From positions 1 to 12,847 of the forward strand of contig NQJG01000018.1 of the NCBI GenBank assembly GCA_002256465.1: a DNA stretch of 12,847 nt, in the 5' to 3' direction. The DNA is from Methylococcaceae bacterium NSP1-1. GTDB taxonomy: Bacteria; Pseudomonadota; Gammaproteobacteria; Methylococcales; Methylomonadaceae. A model generated the notes under the pieces. The model did no database searches. It had not been told where the DNA came from and saw only the letters and a list, made by a program, of their open reading frames with translations. A program made the translations under genes and the position numbers. This document shows positions 12,671-12,847 of this stretch, one piece after another (within the stretch, counting starts at the first letter, position 1; the number at the start of each line of letters is the position of its first letter).

Positions 12671-12847
12671 TAGCCCGAATCCCAATTTTATATTCACCTG
12701 CTGAGGTGCTGAAGATGGCGGCTACGGTTAAAGTGGTCTGCAAAATATTCTGCCCGCCGGGTTGATAATTACCACTGATTACTTGGAACATGAGCTGCCG
12801 GATTCAACGGAGTTACTTTTTCATAGGAGTTACGAGAAGTCCGCAGG
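12671..12847. other. Right-edge stretch with no recognised gene
   Basis: After the fusion gene there is a short hairpin, CACCT (12695-12699) with AGGTG (12704-12708), not followed by a U tract. GGAGTTAC occurs twice near the edge, at 12809-12816 and 12826-12833. I recognise no coding sequence on either strand; it may be the start of a repeat or mobile element that continues outside the window. Confidence 0.35.

Noticed and set aside
1..12847. CRISPR array, tRNA, rRNA, complete insertion sequence
   Set aside because: I saw no regularly spaced repeats, no tRNA-like cloverleaf or rRNA sequence, and no transposase on either strand.

Overview
The window looks like chromosomal DNA of a gammaproteobacterium. 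MutS lies next to PncC, and there is a PA3496-family acidic protein, an NhaR-like LysR regulator, a short HPF/RaiA protein and a two-subunit pyruvate carboxylase. A methanotroph-type member (Methylococcales) would fit, but that is an inference from gene content; no rRNA or tRNA is present to settle it.

Left part (1-3112): mutS runs off the left edge on the minus strand. It is head-to-head with pncC on the plus strand, only 36 bp apart. Next come a small acidic PA3496-family gene (minus) and a FUN14-domain membrane protein (plus), separated by a 288-bp divergent spacer with a 27-bp near-perfect palindrome.

Middle part (3157-8963): an NhaR-like regulator (minus) diverges from an S30AE/HPF-type gene. 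The plus-strand genes pycA (biotin carboxylase), pycB (carboxyltransferase plus biotin carrier) and a Sua5-type threonylcarbamoyl-AMP synthase follow with gaps of 15 and 14 bp. PycA and PycB together should make oxaloacetate from pyruvate and bicarbonate. The two remaining genes act in ribosome hibernation and tRNA t6A synthesis.

Right part (8964-12847): this looks accessory. It is visibly richer in G+C over most of its genes and carries decayed genes. It holds a triple CACAGAG repeat, a marC-family gene that has lost its middle and changed frame, a perfect 19-bp palindrome just upstream of it, and a four-helix membrane protein (DUF6524-like) preceded by an 18-codon leader ORF. A CYTH-like gene broken by one +1 frameshift follows, then an intact 507-residue protein joining an N-terminal CYTH-like domain to a C-terminal Ppx/GppA phosphatase. 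The two CYTH-like genes are tandem, 19 bp apart, and act on the same class of substrate (triphosphates, polyphosphate). This pair is the most interesting part of the window. The last 177 bp hold no gene that I recognise.
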